Part shown: positions 41,263 through 50,377 of the stretch, piece after piece | Layout of the letters: each line of letters opens with the position of its first letter | Numbering within the stretch: the first letter of the stretch is position 1 | Source: Geothrix sp. 21YS21S-4 | GTDB taxonomy: Bacteria > Acidobacteriota > Holophagae > Holophagales > Holophagaceae | Length of the DNA stretch: 64,000 nucleotides | Reading direction: 5' to 3' | NCBI RefSeq assembly: GCF_030845995.1 | Contig: NZ_CP132719.1 | Location: forward strand, 806,001 to 870,000 | Notes under the pieces: generated by a model | The model's input: only the letters and a program-made list of their open reading frames with translations | Databases searched by the model: none | What the model was told of the DNA's origin: nothing | Position numbers and translations under genes: made by a program

Positions 41263-42201
41263 ATGAGCAAGGTGGCGTGGCTGTTTCCGGGGCAGGGATC
41301 GCAGGCGGTGGGGATGGGCGTTGCCTTGGCCCAAGCCGAGCCCGCCGCTCGGGCGGCGCTGGCCGAGGCCGATGAGGCCCTGGGATTTCCGCTATCCCGG
41401 CTGATGGCGGAGGGGCCGGAAGAGACCCTGAAGCTGACGGAGCACACTCAGCCCGCCATCCTCACGCACAGCACGATGGTGGTCCGCGCCTGGGGCGCCC
41501 GGCTGCCGCAGCCCGACTTCGCCGCGGGGCATTCCCTGGGCGAGTACAGCGCCCTCGTCGCCCTGGGGGCGCTGGATTTCCGCGACGCCGTGCGCACGGT
41601 GCGCGAGCGGGGCCGCGCCATGCAGGAGGCCGTGCCCGTGGGCGTGGGCGCCATGGCGGCGCTGCTCGGGATGAGCCTCGCCGACGTGGAGGCCAGCTGT
41701 GCCGAGGCCGCCGCGGCGACGGGCAAGGTGGTGGTCCCCGCCAACTTCAACGGCCCCGGCCAGATCGTCATCGCGGGCCATGCGGAAGCGGTGGACGCGG
41801 CCCTGGAGGCGGCGAAGGCGCGAGGGGGCCGCAAGGCGGTGAAGCTGCCGGTGAGCGCGCCCTTCCATTCGCCTCTGATGGAGCCCGCGAAGGCGCGCAT
41901 GGAGCCGGTGCTCCGCGCCCTGGCTTTCCACGCGCCCCTCTGCCCGCTCGTGAACAATGTGGACGCGGCGGCGGTGACCGCGCCCGAGGCCCTGCGGGAC
42001 GGCCTCGTGCGTCAGATCCCGGGCGCCGTGCGCTGGCAGGCCATCCTGGAGCTGCTGCTCGATGAGGGCGTCACCACGTTCGTCGAACTGGGACCGGGGA
42101 AGGTGCTCGCCGGGTTGGCGAAGCGTCAAGCCAAGGAGCGGAACGTCGAGGTCTCGACCCTCAGCTTGGGGGCTCCCGAAGACTTGTCGCAGCTCAGCTA
42201 A
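41263..42201 (+). CDS. fabD: Malonyl-CoA:ACP transacylase
   Basis: A 312-residue acyltransferase. The nucleophile is Ser91 in GHSLGEYSAL; WLFPGQGSQAVGMG at the N-terminus and APFHSPLM with the catalytic His complete the family pattern. It loads malonyl groups onto ACP to start elongation. The start at 41263 is 21 bases after the inverted repeat; an in-frame ATG at 41203 would translate part of that repeat and is rejected. Gene order places fabD directly after plsX without fabH, and fabG and acpP do not follow; fabG is at 52.6 kb and fabI at 4.4 kb. Confidence 0.96.
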   Translation: MSKVAWLFPGQGSQAVGMGVALAQAEPAARAALAEADEALGFPLSRLMAEGPEETLKLTEHTQPAILTHSTMVVRAWGARLPQPDFAAGHSLGEYSALVALGALDFRDAVRTVRERGRAMQEAVPVGVGAMAALLGMSLADVEASCAEAAAATGKVVVPANFNGPGQIVIAGHAEAVDAALEAAKARGGRKAVKLPVSAPFHSPLMEPAKARMEPVLRALAFHAPLCPLVNNVDAAAVTAPEALRDGLVRQIPGAVRWQAILELLLDEGVTTFVELGPGKVLAGLAKRQAKERNVEVSTLSLGAPEDLSQLS

Positions 42202-42354
42202 ATCCGCGCTGCCACGCTTTTCCGCCGGGAAGGTGTGATGAAAAGCAAGGCCCACCGCGAGTAGGGTGAAGCGAAGGCCCACGTCTTCACAGCGTGCGGC
42301 GGCGGAGGTCCGATGGGCATCCGGTCGCTGCCAACCCTCTCCCCCGAGGTGCCC

Positions 42355-44145
42355 ATGCGCAAGGATCTTGTCTTCGGAATGGCCGGTTCAGGAGGGGACG
42401 GCATCGTCTCCGCCGGCGAATCCCTTCTGCAGGCCGCGGCAGCCGAGGGCTACCACGGCGTGATGACCAAGAGTTTCGGCTCCCAGATCCGGGGCGGCGA
42501 ATCCTCCTGCCGCGTCCGCATCAGCACCGAGCCCATCCTGAATCCCGGCGGCAACCTGGACGTGGCCGTGGCCCTCAACTGGGAGGACTTCCTCCGGTTC
42601 GGCGCCGAGCTGCCCGTGAGCGGCACGACCGTGGTGATCTACGAGGCCGCCACCGGCGTGCCGGAAAGCCAGATCCCGCTGGTGGGCGTGACGCCCCTGC
42701 AGGTGATCGCGGTGCCCATCGCGGAGATGGCGAAGGCCACCGCCGGCACCGAGCGCGCCAAGAACACCGTGGTCCTCGGCGTCATCGCCGGATGGTTCGG
42801 AATCGGCGGCGAGGCCGTGATGGCCGGGATCAAGAAGAAGCTGGCCAAGAAGGGCGAGGAGCTGGTGGCGGCCAATCAGCGCGCGTTCGACGCGGGCTTC
42901 ACCTTCGCCCAGGAGCATCCGCTCAAGGCGGACATGACCGTGGTGCCCTCCACCGCGAAGGGCGCGCCCAAGCTCCTGACCGACGGCAACGACATGTGCG
43001 CCGCGGCGGCCATCTTCGCGGGCTGCCAGTTCTTCGGCGGCTACCCCATCACGCCGTCCACCGAGATCATGCAGTTCTTCACCAACCACGTCTGGAAGTA
43101 CGGTGGCGCCGTGCTCCAGGCCGAGGACGAGATCGCCGGCATCGGCGCCGCGGTGGGCGCGTCCTTCGCCGGCAAGAAGTCCATGACCGCCACCAGCGGC
43201 CCCGGCCTCTCCCTGAAGTCCGAGATGATGGGCCTCGCCAGCATCGCGGAACTGCCCCTCGTCATCGTGGACGTGCAGCGCGGCGGCCCTTCCACGGGCC
43301 TGCCCACCAAGACCGAGCAGTCCGACCTGTTCGCGGCGGCCTTCTCCGCCCACGGCGACGTGATCCGGCCCGTGCTCGCCCCCACCTCCGTGGCCGACAC
43401 CTTCCGGATCACCGTGGAGGCCTTCAACATCGCCGAGCGCTACCAGACGCCGGTGATCGTCCTCTCCGACCAGGAGATCTCCCAGCGCAAGGAGACCCTG
43501 GATCCCATCGACACCAGCGGGTTCAAGGTGGAGGAGCGGCTGCGCCCCACCGCCGCGGATCTCCAGGACTACAAGCGCTTCAAGCAGACCGAGAACCACA
43601 TCAGCCCCATCAGCCATCCTGGGATGCCCGGCGGCGCCTACCTGGCGGCGGGCATCGAGCACACGGAATCCGGCTCCCCCACCAACAGCGGGACGGTCCA
43701 CCAGCGGATGAACGACAAGCGCACGAAGAAGTTCGATCCGCTCAAGGAGCGGAAGGACCTCTTCGAGGTCACGGGCAACCCCGACGCGCCGCTGGCCCTG
43801 GTGGCCTGGGGCAGCGTGGCCGGCGTCTGTCGCGAGGCCCTCCGGATGGCGCAGGAACAGGGCCTGGACGTGAAGCTGCTGGTGCCCTACCTGCTCTATC
43901 CCGTGGCCGAGCAGACCTACCGCGAATTCTTCGCGTCGGTCCAGAAGGGGCTCATCGTCGAGCAGTCCCACCTGGCGCAGACCTTCAAGGTCCTCCGGAT
44001 GCACCTGGACCTGCCCAAGGGCGTGCAGTCCCTGGCCCGCAGCGGCGCGAACCCCTTCCTGCCCGGCGAGATCGTCGCGGCCCTCCACCATCTCCTCGCG
44101 GAGCTGCAGCGCAGCCACGAGGGCAGCCTCCAGCCCCAGGAGTGA
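42355..44145 (+). CDS. korA: 2-oxoacid:ferredoxin oxidoreductase, alpha subunit (fused gamma-alpha)
   Basis: A 596-residue subunit of the 2-oxoglutarate/2-oxoacid:ferredoxin oxidoreductase family. The first about 190 residues are the gamma domain (VFGMAGSGGDGIVSAGE and SFGSQIRGGES), followed by the alpha (pyrimidine-binding) domain with AIFAGCQFFGGYPITPST, ATSGPGLSLKSEMMGLA and QRGGPSTGLPTKTEQ. With KorB it oxidatively decarboxylates 2-oxoglutarate (or pyruvate) with CoA and reduces ferredoxin. ATG at 42355 has GAGG at good spacing and opens directly at the domain; ATG at 42313, also with GGAGG, would add 14 residues. No delta ferredoxin subunit is encoded, so a free ferredoxin must be the acceptor. 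Confidence 0.93.
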   Translation: MRKDLVFGMAGSGGDGIVSAGESLLQAAAAEGYHGVMTKSFGSQIRGGESSCRVRISTEPILNPGGNLDVAVALNWEDFLRFGAELPVSGTTVVIYEAATGVPESQIPLVGVTPLQVIAVPIAEMAKATAGTERAKNTVVLGVIAGWFGIGGEAVMAGIKKKLAKKGEELVAANQRAFDAGFTFAQEHPLKADMTVVPSTAKGAPKLLTDGNDMCAAAAIFAGCQFFGGYPITPSTEIMQFFTNHVWKYGGAVLQAEDEIAGIGAAVGASFAGKKSMTATSGPGLSLKSEMMGLASIAELPLVIVDVQRGGPSTGLPTKTEQSDLFAAAFSAHGDVIRPVLAPTSVADTFRITVEAFNIAERYQTPVIVLSDQEISQRKETLDPIDTSGFKVEERLRPTAADLQDYKRFKQTENHISPISHPGMPGGAYLAAGIEHTESGSPTNSGTVHQRMNDKRTKKFDPLKERKDLFEVTGNPDAPLALVAWGSVAGVCREALRMAQEQGLDVKLLVPYLLYPVAEQTYREFFASVQKGLIVEQSHLAQTFKVLRMHLDLPKGVQSLARSGANPFLPGEIVAALHHLLAELQRSHEGSLQPQE

Positions 44146-44153
44146 GGTCCACC

Positions 44154-45041
44154 ATGAGCGCCACCATGACCACCGCCTCCGAATTCCAAGCGAAGGACTA
44201 CAAGAGCGACCTCAAGCCGATCTGGTGCCCCGGCTGCGGCGACTACTCCGTGGTGCAGGGCATCTACCGCGCCCTGGCCGCCATCGGCCGCGCGCCTCAC
44301 GAGATCGCGTTCATCTCGGGCATCGGCTGCTCCAGCCGCATTCCTGGCTACACCACGGCCTACGGGTTCAATACGGTCCACGGCCGGGCGCTGCCCATCG
44401 CCCAGGGAATCAAGCTGGCCAACCCGGATCTGCTGGTGTTGGCGGCGGGCGGCGACGGCGACGGGTTCTCCATCGGCGGCGGCCACATCGCCCACTTGAT
44501 CCGCCGCAACATCGACATCACCTACATCGTGATGGACAACCAGATCTACGGCCTCACCAAGGGCCAGCTCTCGCCCACCTCCCAGAAGGGCCGGATCACC
44601 TGCACCTCCCGCTACGGCAGCCTGGAGGAGCCCGTGAATCCGCTCCTCTACGTCCTGGCCTACGGCGCGGGCTTCGTGGCCCAGGCTTCGCCCACGGATC
44701 TGGCGGGGATGTCCGCCGTCATCGAGGAGGCCATCCGCTACCCCGGCTTCGCCTTCGTGAACGTCCAGTCCCCCTGCGTCACCTACGGCGAGGAGGCCCA
44801 GCAGATCAAGGGCCTCAAGGCCATCAGCGAGAGCCTCGCGGCCCTGGGCCACGATCCCTCGAACCGACTGGCGGCCATGGATCTCGCCCAGCACTACGGC
44901 GAGAAGATGCACTTGGGCGTGCTCTACCGGAACCCCGAGCCGCCGCCCACCTACGACGCGATGGTGCGCGAGCGCCAGGCCGAACTCTCCAAGGACGCGC
45001 CGTCCCGGGAGCGGATCCTGGATCTCTTCATCAAGAAGTGA
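44154..45041 (+). CDS. korB: 2-oxoacid:ferredoxin oxidoreductase, beta subunit (thiamine-binding)
   Basis: A 295-residue beta subunit. It has IWCPGCGDYSVVQGIYRAL and SGIGCSSRIPGY near the N-terminus and the thiamine diphosphate motif GGDGDGFSIGGGHIAH with a downstream MDNQIYGLTKGQLSPTS. Ligands for one 4Fe-4S cluster are the Cys of CPGC, one in GIGCSS and a later Cys. It forms the catalytic alpha-beta unit with KorA, encoded 8 bases upstream. The 2-oxoglutarate substrate is the usual one for this subfamily, but other 2-oxoacids are possible. Confidence 0.93.
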   Translation: MSATMTTASEFQAKDYKSDLKPIWCPGCGDYSVVQGIYRALAAIGRAPHEIAFISGIGCSSRIPGYTTAYGFNTVHGRALPIAQGIKLANPDLLVLAAGGDGDGFSIGGGHIAHLIRRNIDITYIVMDNQIYGLTKGQLSPTSQKGRITCTSRYGSLEEPVNPLLYVLAYGAGFVAQASPTDLAGMSAVIEEAIRYPGFAFVNVQSPCVTYGEEAQQIKGLKAISESLAALGHDPSNRLAAMDLAQHYGEKMHLGVLYRNPEPPPTYDAMVRERQAELSKDAPSRERILDLFIKK

Positions 45042-45081
45042 CCGCCTTCTCCACTTTTCCACCCCACCCGGGAGGGCCGCC

Positions 45082-45606
45082 ATGGCCACGCGCGGAATCG
45101 ACTTTGCGAACCTGAGCTTGATCGAGGCCCTCGATCTCGCCGTTCTCATCGAAGCGGAGGCCGAGGAACGCTACCAGGAGTTCGCGGCCCAGATGGACCA
45201 GCACCGCACGCCGGACGCGGCCCGCTTCTTCCGCCTGATGGCGGTGAACGAGGCCAAGCACGGCCGCGACCTGGCCGAGCGGCGGACGCAGCGCTTCGGC
45301 GACGCCCCTCCCACCGCCACGCGGGCCATGATCTTTGACGTGGAGGCGCCGGACTACGACGCCGCCCGCGCCTTCATGACGCCCAGGCAGGCCATGAAGG
45401 CCGCGCTGGCCTCGGAAGTGAAGGCCTACGCCTTCTTCGTGGCCGCGCTTCCCGCCATCCAGGACGCCGAAGTCCGCGCCCTGTTCGAGGAACTGCGGGA
45501 CGAGGAGATCGAGCACCAGGACCTAGTGAAGGCGGAGCTGGCCAAGCTGCCGCCGGACAGCGGCCTGTCCGACGAGGACTTCGTCGACGAGCCCGCTGCC
45601 CAGTAG
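45082..45606 (+). CDS. Rubrerythrin-like ferritin-fold protein
   Basis: A 174-residue four-helix protein. The diiron ligands are visible: Glu in VLIEAEAEERYQEF, NEAKH (E-x-x-H at 57-60), a Glu in ASEVKAYAFF, and DEEIEHQDL (E-x-x-H at 142-145). It lacks the C-terminal rubredoxin domain of classical rubrerythrins, like the erythrin and YciF-style members. Such proteins detoxify peroxide or bind iron in anaerobes. It follows the oxygen-sensitive KorAB genes by 40 bases on the same strand, which suggests an oxidative-stress role. It ends next to the convergent cytochrome-like gene. Confidence 0.85.
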   Translation: MATRGIDFANLSLIEALDLAVLIEAEAEERYQEFAAQMDQHRTPDAARFFRLMAVNEAKHGRDLAERRTQRFGDAPPTATRAMIFDVEAPDYDAARAFMTPRQAMKAALASEVKAYAFFVAALPAIQDAEVRALFEELRDEEIEHQDLVKAELAKLPPDSGLSDEDFVDEPAAQ

Positions 45607-45607
45607 G

Positions 45608-46241
45608 TCACCGCGCCGGCCTTCTCCACAGGTCGAGGAGCACCACTGTTCCCAGGACGAGATAGGCGGCGGCCAGCAGCCCGACCGCCGTCCACGTCCA
45701 TGCAAGATGACCCGGCCGCAACTCCGCCTGGATGAGGTCGAACAGCACCGCCGCCGCGCCCGCCGCGAGGAGGATGCGGCGGCCTCGCCAGGTCGTGCGG
45801 CGGAGGTAGCCCGCGCCCGCCGCCAGGAAGACCAGGGGGAAAAGGGCGAAGTGCACGCCCCGCGCACCGAGGGCGGCATAGACGTCGATGCCCGTGGTTT
45901 CCAGCGCCAGCGGGCGCAGGTCCTCGAACGCGGTGAGCCGCGGAGGCTGGCCGCCCTCGCCATGGCACGCGGCGCAGTTGCGGGCCACCACGGCCTCCAC
46001 GGGAGCGTAGGCCTCCCGCGGCGCCGCCTTCGACCCAGCTCCGGAAGACGGCCACTTCCGCAGGGCTGGCGTGGGGGGCCATCACCCCTTCCACGACGGC
46101 GATCAGGCGCGACTGGCCGGACTTCGCCGGCCGGTCCGGCTTCAGGACGAAGCCCAGGCCGCCGGCTAAAAGGGCTCCGAGCGCCAGGATCGCCGCGGTG
46201 GCGAACAGGCGCTCGGAGAGGGGCAGGGTCCGCAGGCTCAC
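45608..46241 (-). pseudogene. Membrane-bound single-haem c-type cytochrome-like protein, frameshifted
   Basis: Two overlapping frames make one coherent protein. The first (GTG at 46241) gives a membrane anchor near residues 12-32 and a VFRSWVEGG segment; the second carries EAVVARNCAACHGEGG, a CxxCH haem c motif, and then three hydrophobic helices up to the stop at 45608. Removing one base from the CCC at 46015-46017 (G on the coding strand) joins them as VEGGAAEAYAPVEAVV. So either the gene is broken by a one-base insertion, or the assembly has an error there. It is the last gene after emrB, 9 bases away. The restored product would be about 210 residues; I do not recognise a named family. Confidence 0.75.
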
Positions 46242-46250
46242 GGCACCCCG

Positions 46251-47816
46251 CTAATCGATGGGCACGTCGCCGGTGGCCCGGCTGCCCCGCATGAGGAACA
46301 GCAGCGGGAAGAGGACGAAGCACATCATCCCCATGAACCAGAACGTGTCCGAGAAGGCCATCATGCTCGACTGCTTGAGCACGGTGCCGTAGACGCTGCC
46401 CTGGGCCATGTGGGCCGCGTCCGCGGGAGACAGGCCGCCGCGGAGGACGCCCATCTGGGCCGCGCGGTCCAGGAAGCCCTGGTAGGCGGGATCGCCGGGC
46501 GTCAGGTGGCCCATCAGGTTGGCCTGATGGACCTGGGCCCGCCGCGCCAGCATGGTGGTGGCCAGGGCGATCCCGGTGCTGCCGCCGATGTTGCGCACCA
46601 GGTTCATGAGGCCCGCGGCGTGGCTGGTCTTCTCCGGAGGGATGTGCTGGAAGGCGGAGACGTTGATGGGGATGAACAGGAAGGCGAAGCCCAGGCTCTG
46701 GACGACGCGGGACCACATCGCCGTCTGGAAATCCACCTGGAGGTTGAACCCGGCCATCTGGATCAGCCCCAGCCCGCAGGCGAAGAACCCGATCCCGATG
46801 AGCCACCGCGTGTCCACTTTCTTCAGGAGCAGCGCCACCACGGGCATCATCAGCATGATGGCCAAGCCGCCCGGACTCAGCACCCAGCCGCTGAGGAGGG
46901 CCGTGTAGCCCAGCAGGGTCTGGAGGAAGATGGGCAGGAGCGCCAGGCTGCCGTAGAGCACGAAGCCCAGGACGAACAGCATCAGGATGGCCACCGCGAA
47001 CGTGCGGTCCTTCAGCAGGCGGAAGTCCACGATGGGCCGGGCCTTCCGCAATTCGTAGAGAACGGCGAAGACCAGCGCCACCGCCGCCGTGATGGCGAAG
47101 AAGACGATGAAATTAGAACTGAACCAATCCTTGCGCTGGCCTTCGTCGAGGACGATCTCCAGCGAGGCGAGGCCCAGGGTGAGGATCCCGATTCCCAGGT
47201 AGTCGAACCGCGCGCCCTCCTTGAGGGAGATGCGGTGGAACGTCGGCGGGTCCTGCACCAGCGAGCTGGTGAGCGTGAAGGACAGGAAGCCCACGGGGAT
47301 GTTGATGAGGAAGATCCAGTGCCAGCTGAAGTTGTCCGTCAGCCAGCCGCCGAGCACGGGGCCGATGATGGGCGCGAGCACCACGCCCATCCCGTAGACG
47401 GCCATGGCGGCGCCGCGTTTCTCGTGCGGGAAGGTCTCCACCAGGATGGCCTGGGAGATGGGCTGGAGGCCGCCGCCGCCGAGGCCCTGGAGCACGCGGA
47501 AGAAGATCAGCCAGCCCAGCGACGGCGCGATCCCGCAGAGGAACGACGCCACCGTGAACACGGTCACGCAGGTGAGGTAGAACCGCTTCCGGCCGATGAG
47601 GCTGGAGAAGTAGCCGCCGAGGGGCAGCACGACGGCGTTCGCCACCAGGTACGACGTCAGCACCCAGGTGGTCTCCTCCACCGTGGCCGACAGGTCCCCC
47701 GCGATGTGCGGAAGGGCCACGTTGGCCACACTGGTGTCGAGGACCTCCATGAAGGTCGCGATCATCACCGTAAGGGCGATGACCCAGGGATTGATGGTGC
47801 GATGGGAGGAGGTCAC
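46251..47816 (-). CDS. emrB: DHA2-family drug:proton antiporter, EmrB-like
   Basis: A 521-residue major facilitator protein with 14 predicted helices. It begins with a cytoplasmic tail and FMEVLDTSVANVALPHIAG, the DHA2 helix 1 motif, then GRKRFYLTCVTVFT, RVLQGLGGGGLQPISQAI and GPVLGGWLTDNFSWHWIF. It works with EmrA and TolC to export drugs or other hydrophobic compounds across both membranes. GTG at 47816 follows emrA by 16 bases. The operon order is marR-tolC-emrA-emrB. EmrB-like proteins often export uncouplers or bile-like compounds; the true substrate is unknown. Confidence 0.93.
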   Translation of the reverse strand: MTSSHRTINPWVIALTVMIATFMEVLDTSVANVALPHIAGDLSATVEETTWVLTSYLVANAVVLPLGGYFSSLIGRKRFYLTCVTVFTVASFLCGIAPSLGWLIFFRVLQGLGGGGLQPISQAILVETFPHEKRGAAMAVYGMGVVLAPIIGPVLGGWLTDNFSWHWIFLINIPVGFLSFTLTSSLVQDPPTFHRISLKEGARFDYLGIGILTLGLASLEIVLDEGQRKDWFSSNFIVFFAITAAVALVFAVLYELRKARPIVDFRLLKDRTFAVAILMLFVLGFVLYGSLALLPIFLQTLLGYTALLSGWVLSPGGLAIMLMMPVVALLLKKVDTRWLIGIGFFACGLGLIQMAGFNLQVDFQTAMWSRVVQSLGFAFLFIPINVSAFQHIPPEKTSHAAGLMNLVRNIGGSTGIALATTMLARRAQVHQANLMGHLTPGDPAYQGFLDRAAQMGVLRGGLSPADAAHMAQGSVYGTVLKQSSMMAFSDTFWFMGMMCFVLFPLLFLMRGSRATGDVPID

Positions 47817-47832
47817 TGGGCGGTTCCGGCGC

Positions 47833-48945
47833 TCACTTCAGGATCACCGTCGCCTCGACGTTCATGCCGGGGCGGAGGATCACCTTCTTGGCGTCCTGCT
47901 CGTCGATGTGGATCTTCACGGGGATGCGCTGGACCACCTTCACGAAGTTGCCCACGGCGTTCTCGGGGGGAAGGAGGCTCATCCGCGAGCCGGTGGAGCC
48001 GGCGATGGAATCCACGCGGGCCTTCAGCACGACGCCGTTCATGTCCACCTTGATTTCGGCCTCCTGGCCGGGCTGCATCCGGGCAAGCTGCGTCTCCTTG
48101 AAGTTCGCGGTGACCCAGGTCTGGTGCAGCGGAATGAGGGTGAGCAGGCCCTGGCCGGGCTGGATGGTCTGGCCCGCTTCCACGATGCGGCGCGTGACCA
48201 CGCCGTCCACGGGGGCGAGGATCTGGGTGTAGCCGAGCTGCAGCTCCAGCCCTTCCTGGGCGGCGCGGGCCTGCTCCACCTGGGCCTGGGCGGACGCCAG
48301 GCGGGCTTCGGCGGCGCCCACGGCCACCTTGCGGATGTCGGCCTCCTGGTGGGAGGAACCGAGGCGCTGCTGGGCGGCGCGCCACTCGCTCTCGGCCACT
48401 TCCGCCTGGGTGCGGATGGTGTCGAACTGCTGGGCGGAGATCTCCTCGCGGTCGGCGAGGGGCTTCATCCGCTGGACGTCGCTCTTGGCCTTGTCGAGGT
48501 TCGCCTTCCGGGCGTCGAGGGTCGCCTTGACGGTCTCCAGGTCCGAGCCCTTGCCCTGCTGGAAGGCCACCCGGGCGCGGGCCAGATCGGCCTTGGCGCC
48601 CTCGACCTGGGCCTGGGCCTGGGAGTAGGCCGCCTTGGCCTGGGCGAGGCGGGCCTGGATGTCGCGGGGATCGACGGCGACGATGGGATCGCCGGCCTTC
48701 ACCGCCTGGTTGTCCTCCACCAGCACCTTGTCGACGGTGCCGTAGACGCGGCAGGAGATGGGCACGAGGTGACCGTCCACCTGGGCGTCGTCCGTGCTCA
48801 CGCGGTTGCGGGAGTAGAACCACATCCCGGCGCCGATGAGCAGGACGACGGGCACGCCGATTTTGAGGGCGAGCATGGCTCGGGAGCCGTTGGGGGCCGG
48901 TTCCTCCACGGGAGGCACGGCCTGGGCGGGGGCATCTTGGTTCAT
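47833..48945 (-). CDS. emrA: Membrane fusion protein, EmrA/HlyD family
   Basis: A 370-residue adaptor: a Pro-rich cytoplasmic start, one membrane segment (about 25-43), a biotinyl-lipoyl half-motif with DGHLVPISCRVYGTV and the matching TQILAPVDGVVTRRIVEAG, and between them a long Ala/Gln/Lys-rich coiled coil (about 90-210) that reaches toward TolC. The C-terminus is a beta-barrel segment. ATG at 48945 has GGAG six bases ahead; an in-frame ATG at 48957 overlapping the tolC stop lacks a site. It links EmrB with the outer-membrane channel. Confidence 0.93.
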   Translation of the reverse strand: MNQDAPAQAVPPVEEPAPNGSRAMLALKIGVPVVLLIGAGMWFYSRNRVSTDDAQVDGHLVPISCRVYGTVDKVLVEDNQAVKAGDPIVAVDPRDIQARLAQAKAAYSQAQAQVEGAKADLARARVAFQQGKGSDLETVKATLDARKANLDKAKSDVQRMKPLADREEISAQQFDTIRTQAEVAESEWRAAQQRLGSSHQEADIRKVAVGAAEARLASAQAQVEQARAAQEGLELQLGYTQILAPVDGVVTRRIVEAGQTIQPGQGLLTLIPLHQTWVTANFKETQLARMQPGQEAEIKVDMNGVVLKARVDSIAGSTGSRMSLLPPENAVGNFVKVVQRIPVKIHIDEQDAKKVILRPGMNVEATVILK

Positions 48946-48956
48946 GGGAGTCTCCA

Positions 48957-50339
48957 TCAGCGGGCGAAGGTCTGTTCGAGCTGCCCCGTGGCCCGGGCCA
49001 GGTCCGCGCGGGACTGGTTCAGGCGGTAGAGGGCGCTGATCTGGTTGTCGTTGGCGCGGGCGAGTTCGTCCTGCGCGTTGATCACTTCGATGTTGTTGCT
49101 CACCCCCGCCTCGAAGCGGTGGCGGGCCTGGGAGAGGGCCTCGGTGGCGAGGTTGACGGCCAGATCGGCCACTTCCACCTCGTGGGAGCCCGCCTCCAGT
49201 TCGGCCTGGGCGACCTGCACCTCGAGGCCCACCTGCGCGCGGATGTCGCGGCGGCTCTCCTGGACGCGGGCTTCCTCGGACTTGGCGCGGGCGATCTGGG
49301 AGGAGATCAGGCCGCCGGTGAACAGCGGCACGCGGACGCCCAGGGTCACCTGGTAGGTGTGGGTCCAGGGCTGGGACTGGAGCGTGGTGGAACCGATGAC
49401 GCCGCTGGCCGTCAGGGTGGGCAGGCGCTGGCTCTGGGCGGCCTGGCGCAGGTTCGCGGCGGCCCGCTCGCGGGCGTCCAGCACCGCCAGTTCCGGGCGC
49501 TGGGCCAGGCCGGCCTGGTAGGCCTCCTGGAGCCCGGCGCCGGGAAGGGCGGGGGCGGCCAGGGAATCCGCCAGGTCGATCACCGTCCCGGGGGCCAGAT
49601 CAAGCAGGCGTCCCAGTCCCGCCAGGGCCGTGAGGCGCTGGGTTTGGGCCTGGATGAGGCGCTGCCGCTCGGTCTGGAGCTGGACCTGGGACCGCAGGCT
49701 GTCGAGCTTGGTGCCCACGCCCTCCTTCTGCTGGTTTCCGGCCAACTGTGCGAGGGCTTCGGCCAGTTCGATCCGCGATTCCGCGGCCTTCACGGAAGCG
49801 GCGGCCCGCAGGGCGCGCAGGTACTGGCCCACGACCAGCCCGGCCACTTCCTCGCGGACGGCGCGGCCCTGGGCGCGGGCGGCGTCCTCCCCGTGGCGGG
49901 CGGCCCGCCACTTCTTCCACAGGCTGAGGTCGAAGAGGGACACCTGGGCCTCTACGCCCACCTGGCCCCAGTTGAAGGGACCCACGACTTCCGGCCCATT
50001 GGGCTGGGGCATGCCCATGAGGGCGTCGAGGTTGTACTTGTTGCGCTGGCCCAGGGCCTGGGCCCCCACCTGGGGCATCAGGGCCGCGGCGGCGGAGCGG
50101 CGGTCGTCGCCGCTTTCCGCGATGGCCAGCAGCGACTGCTGGACCTTGGGATTCTGATCGAGCGCGATCCGCAGGGCCTGGGACAGGGTGAGCGTCACCG
50201 ATTTCGCCGGAGCGGCGGCCGGGGCGGGGGCTGAGGGAGGGGCCTGGGCCGCCAGGGGCGTCCCGGAGGCCGCCGAAGCGGCGGCGAGCGCGAGGCAGAG
50301 CGCGGATCCCCGGCCTGGGCCCGCGAAGGTGCGTGACAT
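48957..50339 (-). CDS. tolC: TolC-family outer membrane efflux protein
   Basis: A 460-residue protein with a signal peptide (cleavage probably near residue 31, after PLAA) followed by an Ala/Pro-rich spacer and two OEP repeats: LTLSQALRIALDQNPKVQQ in the first half, and NLRQAAQSQRLPTLTASG in the second, each in long helical hairpins. Its trimer would form the outer-membrane channel for EmrAB. It starts at 50339 with GGAGG at good spacing; the longer in-frame start at 50351 is less likely. It follows marR by 38 bases, so the pump is probably derepressed as a unit. Confidence 0.93.
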   Translation of the reverse strand: MSRTFAGPGRGSALCLALAAASAASGTPLAAQAPPSAPAPAAAPAKSVTLTLSQALRIALDQNPKVQQSLLAIAESGDDRRSAAAALMPQVGAQALGQRNKYNLDALMGMPQPNGPEVVGPFNWGQVGVEAQVSLFDLSLWKKWRAARHGEDAARAQGRAVREEVAGLVVGQYLRALRAAASVKAAESRIELAEALAQLAGNQQKEGVGTKLDSLRSQVQLQTERQRLIQAQTQRLTALAGLGRLLDLAPGTVIDLADSLAAPALPGAGLQEAYQAGLAQRPELAVLDARERAAANLRQAAQSQRLPTLTASGVIGSTTLQSQPWTHTYQVTLGVRVPLFTGGLISSQIARAKSEEARVQESRRDIRAQVGLEVQVAQAELEAGSHEVEVADLAVNLATEALSQARHRFEAGVSNNIEVINAQDELARANDNQISALYRLNQSRADLARATGQLEQTFAR

Positions 50340-50377
50340 GAAAACCTCCATCCGACGTGAGGAAGCGCCCGCGCGGC

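Noticed and set aside
42294-45041. A 915-codon plus-strand frame across korA and korB
   Set aside because: It runs out of frame through korA, giving Arg/Gly-rich nonsense, and only becomes real in the korB part. The two genes have their own starts and ribosome sites.
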